Assembly (NCBI GenBank): GCA_025363025.1
Contig: JANYEO010000033.1
Location: 1-29,760 of the forward strand
Source: Opitutia bacterium
GTDB taxonomy: Bacteria > Verrucomicrobiota > Verrucomicrobiia > Opitutales > JANYEO01
Length of the DNA: 29,760 bases
Direction of reading: 5' to 3'
A program made the translations under genes and the position numbers. Under the pieces are notes generated by a model. That model was not told the DNA's origin. It worked only from the letters and a program-made list of their open reading frames with translations, and did not search any database. Positions 1 to 6,947 of this stretch are shown in pieces (positions within the stretch are counted from its first letter, which is position 1; every line of letters starts with the position of its first letter).

Positions 1-1296
1 TCTTTTCTTCATTATTTAAATAATCGCCCACGCGCTAAACGACGGGGTTTTCAGCTTTATATTAGTGGCGGGCGTGAGTGTTTTGGTCTATGGTATCTAT
101 TCTTTTCAGGAGACAAAAGCTTAGGATTTGAAAAAGCTTCGAAGGCACTCCCTTTTATAGCAGAAGTAAGCGTTATTACCCGTTTCATGAGTTATTGGGC
201 GCTTGAAGAACGTGCAGCTCATGAGCAAACAGCTTGGGAAATTGCCAGAAATGCCCAAGCTTTACTAGGTAACCCTGCCCTTAATTTAACAGCCCTTGAA
301 AGACAACAAGCAGAGCTTGAAATTACTATGGCTACAACGCGGCCCGACAATAGTTATTTTGATGGAATACCGCGGACAGGCATTTTCCAAATAGACTCTC
401 ATGTGCGATTTATCGGTGTTTGCATGCGCTTAATGGGCAAGTACGCAGCCTTAACGGGCATTACTGCGAGCAAGGAAAATATCGCTGAAATAGGGGGCAA
501 AGCCTTGGGCTCTGCTTCAATACTGTACGGGCCTGTTATTGCACTGTATGGAGTCCTGAACAAAGGGATAGAAACATGGGCAGACAATGGGATGATTGAG
601 GATGCTAAAGCCCTTAAAATAGCCTTAGAAAAAGATGAACCTGAATTAGCAGCTATTGCCGAAGGCATAAAAAATCATAAAGAAGCCAAATACCCTGATG
701 CAGGATTTAATATGCAAATAGCAAAATTCTGCAAAAGCTTGCTGGGTGCCGGTATTTACTTAGCCCTTGATCGCAATATGCCAGCCCAAGGCTTATCCCC
801 CAACATGCAGGCCTTCAAAAGCTTCTTAGTCTTTACACTCCTTAATTTAAGCTCCGCCACTTTTATATTTGGCTTTAATGACGAGTATGCCAGTGCCGCA
901 GATACTCAAAAATTAACCGAAGAAAAAGCCAAATGGCTAAGCATCCTCGATGCTACGTTAAAGCAAGAAACACCCCTACTTCTAGCTGCTTATAAAGAAG
1001 AAGTGACGGCCCTCCAGCTTGCTAACCGGGAAGAAGAAATCCGTAGCTATACAGATGAAGAATTGGCTTTTGTGCTAGGGTATAAAGCAACAAAAGAATT
1101 ACTCACACTAGACCGCCACTTTGCCATCGAAATATTACTGCAACAGCTTTATTCAGAACCTGAAGCCTCTATCGCCTTTCTAAAGGCCATGCATTTAGAG
1201 GAAAGCGTTATTCAGCAACTTATAGAGTCTCAAAAACTGGGAGAAGTAGGCCGTAAAATGGCAGCTAGGATATTGGCTCAGTGCTTGTATACTTAA
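1..1296 (+). CDS. Unknown protein, probably membrane-associated, 5' end outside the window
   Basis: The reading frame is open from base 1 to the TAA at 1294-1296, giving at least 431 residues. The first ATG in this frame (187) has no ribosome-binding site, and the 62 codons before it contain no alternative start and read like protein, so the real start is probably upstream of the window. I do not recognise a family. The visible protein is mainly helical, with charged Ala/Glu/Lys-rich stretches. It has three hydrophobic segments, near SASILYGPVIALYGVL, LLGAGIYLAL and SFLVFTLLNLSSATFIFGF, counted after the ATG at 187. The C-terminal third is a soluble, Leu/Glu-rich helical region. It converges on lpxA, with a perfect 10-bp palindrome (AAGGGCCCTT, 1297-1306) just after the stop. 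It may be a host-interaction or integral membrane protein, but this is a guess. Confidence 0.7.
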   Translation, partial: SFLHYLNNRPRAKRRGFQLYISGGRECFGLWYLFFSGDKSLGFEKASKALPFIAEVSVITRFMSYWALEERAAHEQTAWEIARNAQALLGNPALNLTALERQQAELEITMATTRPDNSYFDGIPRTGIFQIDSHVRFIGVCMRLMGKYAALTGITASKENIAEIGGKALGSASILYGPVIALYGVLNKGIETWADNGMIEDAKALKIALEKDEPELAAIAEGIKNHKEAKYPDAGFNMQIAKFCKSLLGAGIYLALDRNMPAQGLSPNMQAFKSFLVFTLLNLSSATFIFGFNDEYASAADTQKLTEEKAKWLSILDATLKQETPLLLAAYKEEVTALQLANREEEIRSYTDEELAFVLGYKATKELLTLDRHFAIEILLQQLYSEPEASIAFLKAMHLEESVIQQLIESQKLGEVGRKMAARILAQCLYT

Positions 1297-1324
1297 AAGG
1301 GCCCTTGCCGAATCTATGCTTTTT

Positions 1325-1348
1325 GAGACCACTACATATAGTTTTGAA
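1325..1348 (+). repeat. Truncated copy of the GAGACC repeat terminus
   Basis: This 24-bp stretch starts GAGACCACTACATA and continues GTTTTGAA. It matches the first ~30 bp of the inverted repeat at 11477-11535 (GAGACCGCTACATAATG, then GTTTTGAA) after allowing a short gap. It lies in the 68-bp gap between two convergent genes. It looks like a leftover end of the same repeat family; no second end is seen nearby. Confidence 0.5.
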
Positions 1349-1364
1349 CCTCTTAATAAATCTT

Positions 1365-2141
1365 TTAAGCGAGACCGCGCTGGCTTTTTTCGACGAAGCC
1401 TAATACACAGGTGACTTCAGGTATCGACACAGGATAGGCTCCGGCTATGGCCTCTAAGGCTTGGGTTCGATTAAAGCCTGAGCGGTAAAATAGTTTGAAG
1501 AGGCCTTTAATATTTTCAACCGCTTCTTTTGAGAAACCCTGACGCTCTAGCCCGACCCGGTTAAATGTGCGGACTTCCGCAGGGTTGCCATCTGCAATCA
1601 TAAAAGGAAGAACGTCTTGAACCAGCTTGGAGCAAGCACCCACCATAGCGTATGCCCCGATACGACAAAATTGATGCACTCCGACCCCCCAGCCGATATT
1701 AACATGACCCTCTACTATGACATGCCCCCCCAGGGCGGATTGACTGCTCATCACTAAATGATCCCCTACTTGGCAGTCGTGCGCAATATGGCTGTAGGCT
1801 AAAATAACGTTATGGGAGCCCAGCACCGTAAAATCTGCCGCTTTTGTAGCGGTATGAATGGTTACGTATTCTCTCAATACATTGTTATCCCCTATTTTAA
1901 GCCCAGCCTCGCCTCCAGTATATTTGAGGTCATGGGTTTTGCCTCCGATGCAAGCATAAGGAAAAACTTCATTTGCCTCCCCCATTTGGGTATTACCCTC
2001 AATGGAGGCATGGTGGTGCACAACCGTCCCCCGGCCTAAAACGACCGAAGGCCCAATGTAAGCATAAGCCCCTACCTGAACCGCTTCACCTAAAACAGCG
2101 CCTGCTTCAATAATGGCTGTAGGATGGATATGCGTTGTCAT
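1365..2141 (-). CDS. lpxA: UDP-N-acetylglucosamine acyltransferase LpxA
   Basis: LpxA catalyses the first step of lipid A synthesis, moving a 3-hydroxyacyl chain from acyl carrier protein to UDP-GlcNAc in the cytoplasm. The protein opens MTTHIHPTAIIEAGA and then runs through left-handed beta-helix hexapeptide repeats. The catalytic region SHIAHD is present with His121 as the expected base. It is followed by the family blocks GVHQFCRIGA, VQDVLPFMIADGNPAEV and LERQGF, and by a helical C-terminus ending SQRGLA. At 258 residues it matches the usual ~260. An in-frame ATG 36 bases further upstream (2177) would overlap lpxC/fabZ. I prefer 2141 because it gives the canonical LpxA N-terminus and sits 4 bases after the lpxC/fabZ stop, as expected for an operon. 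No Shine-Dalgarno is visible, so translation is probably coupled to the upstream gene. Confidence 0.96.
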   Translation of the reverse strand: MTTHIHPTAIIEAGAVLGEAVQVGAYAYIGPSVVLGRGTVVHHHASIEGNTQMGEANEVFPYACIGGKTHDLKYTGGEAGLKIGDNNVLREYVTIHTATKAADFTVLGSHNVILAYSHIAHDCQVGDHLVMSSQSALGGHVIVEGHVNIGWGVGVHQFCRIGAYAMVGACSKLVQDVLPFMIADGNPAEVRTFNRVGLERQGFSKEAVENIKGLFKLFYRSGFNRTQALEAIAGAYPVSIPEVTCVLGFVEKSQRGLA

Positions 2142-2145
2142 CTGC

Positions 2146-3483
2146 TTAAACGTCTTCTTTAACATCGACCAAAGCAAAGACTAACTCTGCCGAGGATACG
2201 ACTTTATCCCCTACCCGGCATTCGCCTTCGGCCATGGCAATTTTGTTACCCCGCACCTTCAGGAGCTTGACGTGAATCATTAACTGATCCCCCGGGACGA
2301 CGGATTGGCGGAACTTTACTTTATCGCAGCTCATAAACAAAGCGAGCTTGCCATCTGCATTGACATGGCGAAGCAAGAGAATACCCACTGCCTGCGCCAT
2401 AGCCTCTACCTGTAAAACGCCTGGCATAACGGGATGACCCGGGAAATGCCCTTGAAAATAAGGTTCGTTAATCGTGACATTCTTAACCGCAACAAGGGTG
2501 TTATCTTCCCCCATTTCAACAACTTTATCCACCATAACAAAGGGATAACGATGCGGTAAAATATCGAGCACCCGGCGGATGTCTAGCTGCGTTTCATGCG
2601 CTTTCACTGTGGGGCCTTTTACCTTGGCAATTTTTTCTAACTTGCCGTCTTTGTGGGCTTGGAGCTGCTCAGCCAGCTTCTTCGTCAAAGCGGCATTGAG
2701 GGCATGCCCCGGGCGAACGGCAATAATATGAGCCTTGAGCGGAACCCCAAGGAGGACAATATCCCCCACTATGTCTAAAATTTTGTGACGAACAAACTCA
2801 TCCTGAAAGCGCAGTGGCTCCTTAGAAATGATTTTATCCCCCTTAATAAGAATAGCCGAATCTAAGCTGCCTCCCTTAATTTTGCCGAGTTTTATCAGGC
2901 CTTCTATCTCTTCATAAATAGCAAAGGTACGGGCAGGGGCGATGTCTGCCACATACGTTTCCGGATTGATCTCAATCGATAAATGCTGAGTATGGATGCC
3001 CCGATCATCTGTAGAGGTGCAAGTAATCTTTAGCCCATCGTAAGGAACAGCCACAATGGACCGGTTACCCTCACTAATACAAACGGGCTCTTTAAGCACA
3101 AATACGGGTTGGTCTTTGTCTTGATCAACCGGCTCTGCCTGATGAAGTAAATTAACAAAAGGCCGAGATGAACCATCTAGAATAGGCGGCTCCCCCCCCG
3201 TCATGTCAATCAGGACATTCGTGATCCCCATGCCGCTAAGAGCGCTGAGAACGTGCTCCACCGTATGCAACTGAGCCTGCGCATTGCCAATGGTGGTATT
3301 GCGGACAAGATCCCCCACGCCGGCAATCAACGGGCGGATTTCTGGCTTACCATAAATATCTAGGCGCCTAAAAACAATGCCATGGTCTATGGGAGCGGGG
3401 CGGAAGGTAAGCTCCACCTCTTCGCCAGTATGGCAGGCTTTGCCACTAATGGATACTTCACGCAAAATGCTTCGTTGCTTCAT
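2146..3483 (-). CDS. lpxC/fabZ: Bifunctional UDP-3-O-acyl-GlcNAc deacetylase / 3-hydroxyacyl-ACP dehydratase (LpxC-FabZ fusion)
   Basis: This is one 445-residue protein with two enzymes. Residues ~1-275 are LpxC, the zinc deacetylase that commits UDP-acyl-GlcNAc to lipid A. Zinc ligands are His77 (in HTVEH), His233 and Asp237 (HKILDIVGD), and the catalytic His260 lies in RPGHALN. A charged linker (~276-300) leads to FabZ (~301-440), with DILPHRYPF, catalytic His346 in FQGHFPGH and Glu360 in QVEAMAQA. FabZ dehydrates 3-hydroxyacyl-ACP during fatty acid elongation, and both enzymes draw on the same 3-hydroxyacyl-ACP pool. This fusion is known from Bacteroidota, Verrucomicrobiota and related phyla and is a useful taxonomic clue. 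It is the first gene of a two-gene operon with lpxA. The start at 3483 gives a normal LpxC N-terminus; no Shine-Dalgarno is seen. Confidence 0.97.
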   Translation of the reverse strand: MKQRSILREVSISGKACHTGEEVELTFRPAPIDHGIVFRRLDIYGKPEIRPLIAGVGDLVRNTTIGNAQAQLHTVEHVLSALSGMGITNVLIDMTGGEPPILDGSSRPFVNLLHQAEPVDQDKDQPVFVLKEPVCISEGNRSIVAVPYDGLKITCTSTDDRGIHTQHLSIEINPETYVADIAPARTFAIYEEIEGLIKLGKIKGGSLDSAILIKGDKIISKEPLRFQDEFVRHKILDIVGDIVLLGVPLKAHIIAVRPGHALNAALTKKLAEQLQAHKDGKLEKIAKVKGPTVKAHETQLDIRRVLDILPHRYPFVMVDKVVEMGEDNTLVAVKNVTINEPYFQGHFPGHPVMPGVLQVEAMAQAVGILLLRHVNADGKLALFMSCDKVKFRQSVVPGDQLMIHVKLLKVRGNKIAMAEGECRVGDKVVSSAELVFALVDVKEDV

Positions 3484-3610
3484 AAAATAAAGTACCGTTT
3501 GTTAGCTTTTTTCCTTTAAAAGGCGACTCAAATTGCGCTTTTAATGAGAAAAAATAGGCCCTAAGCATTTTATAACCCAGCAAGCCGCACAAAATTTAAT
3601 CCAAGAAAGG

Positions 3611-3639
3611 TTGCAAAAATGACTATACAGGTGTATGTT
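3611..3639 (+). promoter_or_regulatory. Candidate promoter for hpf
   Basis: TTGCAA (3611-3616) and TATGTT (3634-3639) are separated by 17 bases. Each matches 4 of 6 positions of the sigma-70-type consensus. It would give a leader of about 110 bases before hpf. The leader would begin with a perfect 6-bp hairpin, CAGATT-AAGC-AATCTG (3651-3666). Weak boxes, so only a candidate. Confidence 0.3.
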
Positions 3640-3718
3640 ATATTTAAGGTCAGATTAAGCAATCTGTACCGAACAAAAGCCATTTTGGGCTATAAACGAC
3701 AATCTGTTCTCTTTCAAT

Positions 3719-3736
3719 CGGTATGCTAATATACCG
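3719..3736. promoter_or_regulatory. Inverted repeat just upstream of hpf
   Basis: CGGTAT and ATACCG form a perfect 6-bp inverted repeat with a 6-base spacer (GCTAAT). It ends 21 bases before the hpf ATG. It could be an operator or an RNA hairpin in the hpf leader; no regulator is known. Confidence 0.25.
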
Positions 3737-3757
3737 CACCCCCAACCCATAACGGTT

Positions 3758-4105
3758 ATGAATCAACATGAAGTTATCATTACAGGTCTACACCTCGAAT
3801 TAACGGATGCGATTAAATCGGCCGTTCATGAAAAGCTCGAAAAATTGTTTCGTCATGACGAGGAAATCATACGCATACGTATAGAGCTTGAGCATCTGAA
3901 AAATCGTTCTCAAGAAGCTGCGTTTGTTTGCAAAGGCCATATCGAAATTCACGGGCCTGATCTCGTAGTAAGCACGGCTACAGATGATTTATATAAATCT
4001 ATGGATGAACTAGTTGAGAAGCTGGACCGGAAACTACGCCGGCGGCACAGGATAGACCGCGTAAAACGGAAAGATACTCACCCGGTTGAATTAAATGCCG
4101 TCTGA
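3758..4105 (+). CDS. hpf: Ribosome hibernation-promoting factor (HPF/RaiA family, short form)
   Basis: HPF binds the 30S decoding region and silences or stabilises ribosomes in slow growth. The 115-residue protein has the beta-alpha-beta-beta-beta-alpha pattern of the S30AE domain. It starts with a strand (EVIITGLHLEL), then helix 1 (DAIKSAVHEKLEKLF) and the central strands ending HIEIHGPDLVVSTATD. The final helix, LYKSMDELVEKLDRKLRRR, is strongly basic as expected for rRNA contact. There is no long C-terminal dimerisation domain, so it is a short-form member, with a brief basic tail (RVKRKDTHPVE). The ATG has no Shine-Dalgarno. It is a single-gene unit closed by a strong terminator. Confidence 0.9.
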   Translation: MNQHEVIITGLHLELTDAIKSAVHEKLEKLFRHDEEIIRIRIELEHLKNRSQEAAFVCKGHIEIHGPDLVVSTATDDLYKSMDELVEKLDRKLRRRHRIDRVKRKDTHPVELNAV

Positions 4106-4137
4106 CCCAAGGCAGTCTAAATAATCCTTAGCCAAAC

Positions 4138-4178
4138 AAAACCGCTGCATAATCAAATATTATGCAGCGGTTTTTTAT
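4138..4178 (+). terminator. Rho-independent terminator after hpf
   Basis: A 16-bp perfect stem, AAAACCGCTGCATAAT (4138-4153) against ATTATGCAGCGGTTTT (4159-4174), has a 5-base loop (CAAAT) and a T-run (4171-4176). It starts 32 bases after the hpf stop. The stem core CCGCTGCATAAT is the same word as the end of the dispersed GAGACC repeats, so the terminator may derive from two repeat ends joined head to head. Confidence 0.9.
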
Positions 4179-4546
4179 TTGTAAATGTTAAAGAAAGAGA
4201 AGGAGCAGAATACGATTTAATCAATAGACTATGACTATAACCTCAAATAAATAAAAATACAAAAAAGATTTAAGTCATTATCAATCAATACACTTACATG
4301 AATATTTTGATCTATCAATATCAAAAAACTAAAATACTTAAAGATAACAGTTGACCTTTTAGCATTATTTTTAATCATGCAGATACCAACCATAGAAACG
4401 TCTATAGTCTCGTCTATTGCTTGCGTCTGAATATTTATGCAAACGGCATAAATTCTGTGATTTAGCTAATCACAGTGCCCAATGAGGGCCACTAACGCTA
4501 AAGGAACTGGAAACTGAGAGTGCAGAGTTTAGTGGCTACTATCATT
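4179..4546 (+). other. AT-rich gap with stem-loops upstream of the helicase
   Basis: This ~370-base stretch has no convincing gene; the few short ATG frames (17-18 codons) look random. Near its 3' end are two perfect 8-bp inverted repeats in a row. One is ATTATGC-type: ATTTATGC (4433-4440) / GCATAAAT (4446-4453). The other is CTGTGATT (4455-4462) / AATCACAG (4468-4475). Both have 5-base loops. They would lie in the leader of the helicase mRNA if transcription starts upstream of 4430. No clear promoter boxes were found. Confidence 0.45.
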
Positions 4547-5752
4547 ATGGAAAACTTCAATTCATTAGGGTTACATCCCTCTATCTTAGCGTCTCTTGAG
4601 GCCATGAACTTCCAAGTTCCGACGCCTATTCAGCAACAGACTATTCCGCCTGCTTTACAAGGGCTTGACGTATTGGGCTCTGCTCAAACTGGAACGGGGA
4701 AAACCGCGGCTTACGCCATTCCGGTTATCTCTTACCTGATTAATTCACCAAAAAGTTCCGCCCTTATTTTAACACCTACCCGCGAGCTAGCAGCCCAGGT
4801 GCATGATGCCATTCGGCAAATGCTCGGTGCTCAAAGCCCGATTAAAAGTGCGCTCCTCATTGGGGGAGAATCCCTCGGCTTTCAATTTCGCCAATTAAAG
4901 CAACGGCCTCAGTTACTCGTTGGAACGCCTGGCCGTATTTTCGACCACATACAACGCAGAACCTTAACCTTGAGCAACACGGGCTTTCTCGTCTTAGACG
5001 AAACAGACCGGATGCTAGACATGGGCTTTGCCATTCAACTTGAGCAAATTGCAGAACATTTGCCAGAAATACGCCAAACTTTGATGTTCTCAGCAACGAT
5101 GGCCCCCGGGGTTTCTAAAGTTGCAGAAAACTACTTAAAAGACCCAGTACGTATTTCTATTGGCTCTACCACTAACCCAGTGGATAAAATTAAGCAAGAA
5201 ACCGTGCATACCTCCGAAGCGGATAAGTATACGGTTTTGCTCCAACAATTAGAAACCTTTAAGGGGTCTTGCGTCATTTTTGTGAAAACAAAATTTGGAG
5301 CAGATAAATTAGCTACCCGCCTCCACAAAGACAACTTTGCAGTAGAAGCCATCCACGGGGGCCTTCGCCAAAACAAGCGTGACCGCGTTATTTACGACTT
5401 CCGCAATATGAAGCACCGTATCTTGGTTGCAACGGATTTGGCGGCACGTGGCCTAGACATCCCTCACATTGAGTGTGTTATCAACTTTGACTTGCCGCAG
5501 TGCCCAGAAGATTACATCCACCGTATTGGCCGGACAGGCCGTGCAGGGGCTGAAGGCCGGGCCATTAATCTGTTGACTTCTCAAGATCAATTTAAGTGGC
5601 GCTGCATTTGCCGCTTAATGAAGCCTGAGGAAAAATATCAAGCCCCTCGTGGCATGATGGGTGGGGGACGTTCTTCCCAGCCTTATCAACACCAACGTAG
5701 GCCTCAACAGGCCACGGGACGCCGCTTTATGGGCTTTGGCCGCTCCAATTAA
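4547..5752 (+). CDS. DEAD-box ATP-dependent RNA helicase (motif II reads DETD)
   Basis: This is a DEAD-box RNA helicase of the RhlE/CsdA type, which unwinds RNA during ribosome assembly, mRNA decay or cold adaptation. All motifs are in order. They are the Q motif (LGL...FQVPTPIQQ), Walker A AQTGTGKT (46-53), PTRELA (77-82), TPGR (127-130), motif II DETD (151-154), SAT (182-184), TDLAARGLDIP (296-306) and HRIGRTGR (325-332). Motif II carries Thr in place of the usual Ala of DEAD (codons GAC GAA ACA GAC). A basic Gly/Arg/Gln-rich tail (~368-401) probably binds RNA. I start at the ATG 4547, which gives the normal family N-terminus (MENFNSLGL). A GTG at 4520 would add nine residues. It stands alone and ends at a strong terminator. 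Confidence 0.93.
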   Translation: MENFNSLGLHPSILASLEAMNFQVPTPIQQQTIPPALQGLDVLGSAQTGTGKTAAYAIPVISYLINSPKSSALILTPTRELAAQVHDAIRQMLGAQSPIKSALLIGGESLGFQFRQLKQRPQLLVGTPGRIFDHIQRRTLTLSNTGFLVLDETDRMLDMGFAIQLEQIAEHLPEIRQTLMFSATMAPGVSKVAENYLKDPVRISIGSTTNPVDKIKQETVHTSEADKYTVLLQQLETFKGSCVIFVKTKFGADKLATRLHKDNFAVEAIHGGLRQNKRDRVIYDFRNMKHRILVATDLAARGLDIPHIECVINFDLPQCPEDYIHRIGRTGRAGAEGRAINLLTSQDQFKWRCICRLMKPEEKYQAPRGMMGGGRSSQPYQHQRRPQQATGRRFMGFGRSN

Positions 5753-5782
5753 AGGATTGGGAGCCATAAGGTCTTAAATAAT

Positions 5783-5816
5783 AAAAGCCGCTATAGTGAA
5801 AACTGTAGCGGCTTTT
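5783..5816 (+). terminator. Rho-independent terminator after the helicase, possibly bidirectional
   Basis: AAAAGCCGCTATAG (5783-5796) pairs with CTGTAGCGGCTTTT (5803-5816), 14 bp with one G-T pair and a 6-base loop TGAAAA. The flanking A and T runs allow it to act for both the helicase and the convergent gene that ends at 5864. Confidence 0.85.
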
Positions 5817-5863
5817 GTGTGGGCAACGAAAGAATATATATCAGTGTCTTGTTGAAAAATTAC

Positions 5864-6724
5864 TTAAAAACAATGGCCACCAACATCACCCCCCCAACGG
5901 CCTAAATTTACTAACGCAGGGGGAAAGTAAGCCGGCAATAAAGTGCCATAGCCCTGAAGCAGGGGCATTGTTGTTAATAACAAAAGCTGTTCTGCAATAA
6001 CACCTGCATTAGCTTCTTCATCTTCGGCCCTCAAAGCTTCTATAATGGCAGCTCCATTAACTTGCCTAAGATAATAATCCTCCGTGCTTCTTAGCCTTTC
6101 AAATATCGGCGCCATAGCCGCGCCAAGGGCTATCCAACGTTGATAATCAGTAAAACTCTTACGCCCCCGTAAAGCTTTGAGCGTCCAATATGAAACTGCC
6201 TGCAAAATATTTTGCTCAAAATAAGCACACCACTCAGGATTGCCCAAAATAAGCATCAAAATATTTTTGGCATCTGCCTCTGAATACTGGGTCAAAACTG
6301 ACCACACAGTACCATCTTCATCCAAATAAGTATTTAAAAGGTCTTGCAGTATTTCTAGATCAGCAGCGACTTTTTTTAAATAAAATGGCAATGTTTCCTG
6401 CCTAAGAATATAATACTTATTGAGCGCAAATTCTTGATGCAGCCGCCTTAACTCCCCCCAGTTGTAGAGAAAGCTCGAAAATGCTTCTGCAAATAACAAC
6501 CTACCCCCAAATTCTTCTGGTTTTTTACGCGCTCTAAAAGCTTTAATAACGGAAACTAATTCTTCCCGGCAAGTCGCAATTGTTAGTTGAGACGTATTGG
6601 TATCTGAAAACTGAAAAGGCCTGAAGGTGCCCTTAAATGGCTTAGCATAACTTTGCCCGCTACAGAATAAAAAGCAGGCAAGCAGTAGTCCTCTTTTTGA
6701 AAAAATAGATAAAGCGTGCGGCAT
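5864..6724 (-). CDS. Exported protein of unknown function
   Basis: The 286-residue product starts with a classic signal peptide. Its charged start MPHALSIFSKRG is followed by a hydrophobic core LLLACFLFCSG and a likely cleavage after QSYA. The mature part is helical with many Leu, Glu, Arg and Tyr residues and no repeat or catalytic motif that I recognise. A start 14 codons further upstream (6766) is possible, but it would place a long hydrophobic stretch before the positively charged region, so I prefer 6724. It is a single gene, convergent with the helicase, with a 124-bp repeat directly upstream of it. I cannot assign a function. Confidence 0.7.
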   Translation of the reverse strand: MPHALSIFSKRGLLLACFLFCSGQSYAKPFKGTFRPFQFSDTNTSQLTIATCREELVSVIKAFRARKKPEEFGGRLLFAEAFSSFLYNWGELRRLHQEFALNKYYILRQETLPFYLKKVAADLEILQDLLNTYLDEDGTVWSVLTQYSEADAKNILMLILGNPEWCAYFEQNILQAVSYWTLKALRGRKSFTDYQRWIALGAAMAPIFERLRSTEDYYLRQVNGAAIIEALRAEDEEANAGVIAEQLLLLTTMPLLQGYGTLLPAYFPPALVNLGRWGGDVGGHCF

Positions 6725-6798
6725 AGTAATAAAGCTAAAGATAAAATCGTACAGTGAACTTAACAATAATAGTTTAAATCCCTAAATTATTAAAATCA

Positions 6799-6922
6799 GA
6801 GATCGTTGCAGAATGCTTTGGTTTTGAGGAATTTGTAGGACGAAGGGAGCGAGCGTACGCTAGTACAGGGCAAGCAACAACCGACCAAAAACTCATAAAT
6901 CATGCATTATGCAGTTGGTCTC
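6799..6922 (-). repeat. 124-bp dispersed repeat, copy 1
   Basis: On the minus strand it begins GAGACCAACTGCATAATGCA and ends AAAGCATTCTGCAACGATCTC-like, so its two ends form an imperfect ~20-bp inverted repeat (GAGACC..TGCATAATGC against GAGATCGTTGCAGAATGC). A second copy of exactly the same length lies at 11575-11698. Long blocks are shared, for example TTCGTCCTACAAATTCCTC and GGTCGGTTGT. It fills most of the gap between the aminotransferase and the exported protein. No target-site duplication is obvious. The plus strand is free of stops in one frame across the whole unit. Confidence 0.8.
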
Positions 6923-6947
6923 TTTGCGTGAGCTGATAAACCCTACC

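Noticed and set aside
1368..1380. GAGACCGC words in the 3' ends of lpxA (1370) and fcl (20628) as repeat ends
   Set aside because: Both lie within conserved or ordinary coding sequence and lack the following TGCATAATG part.
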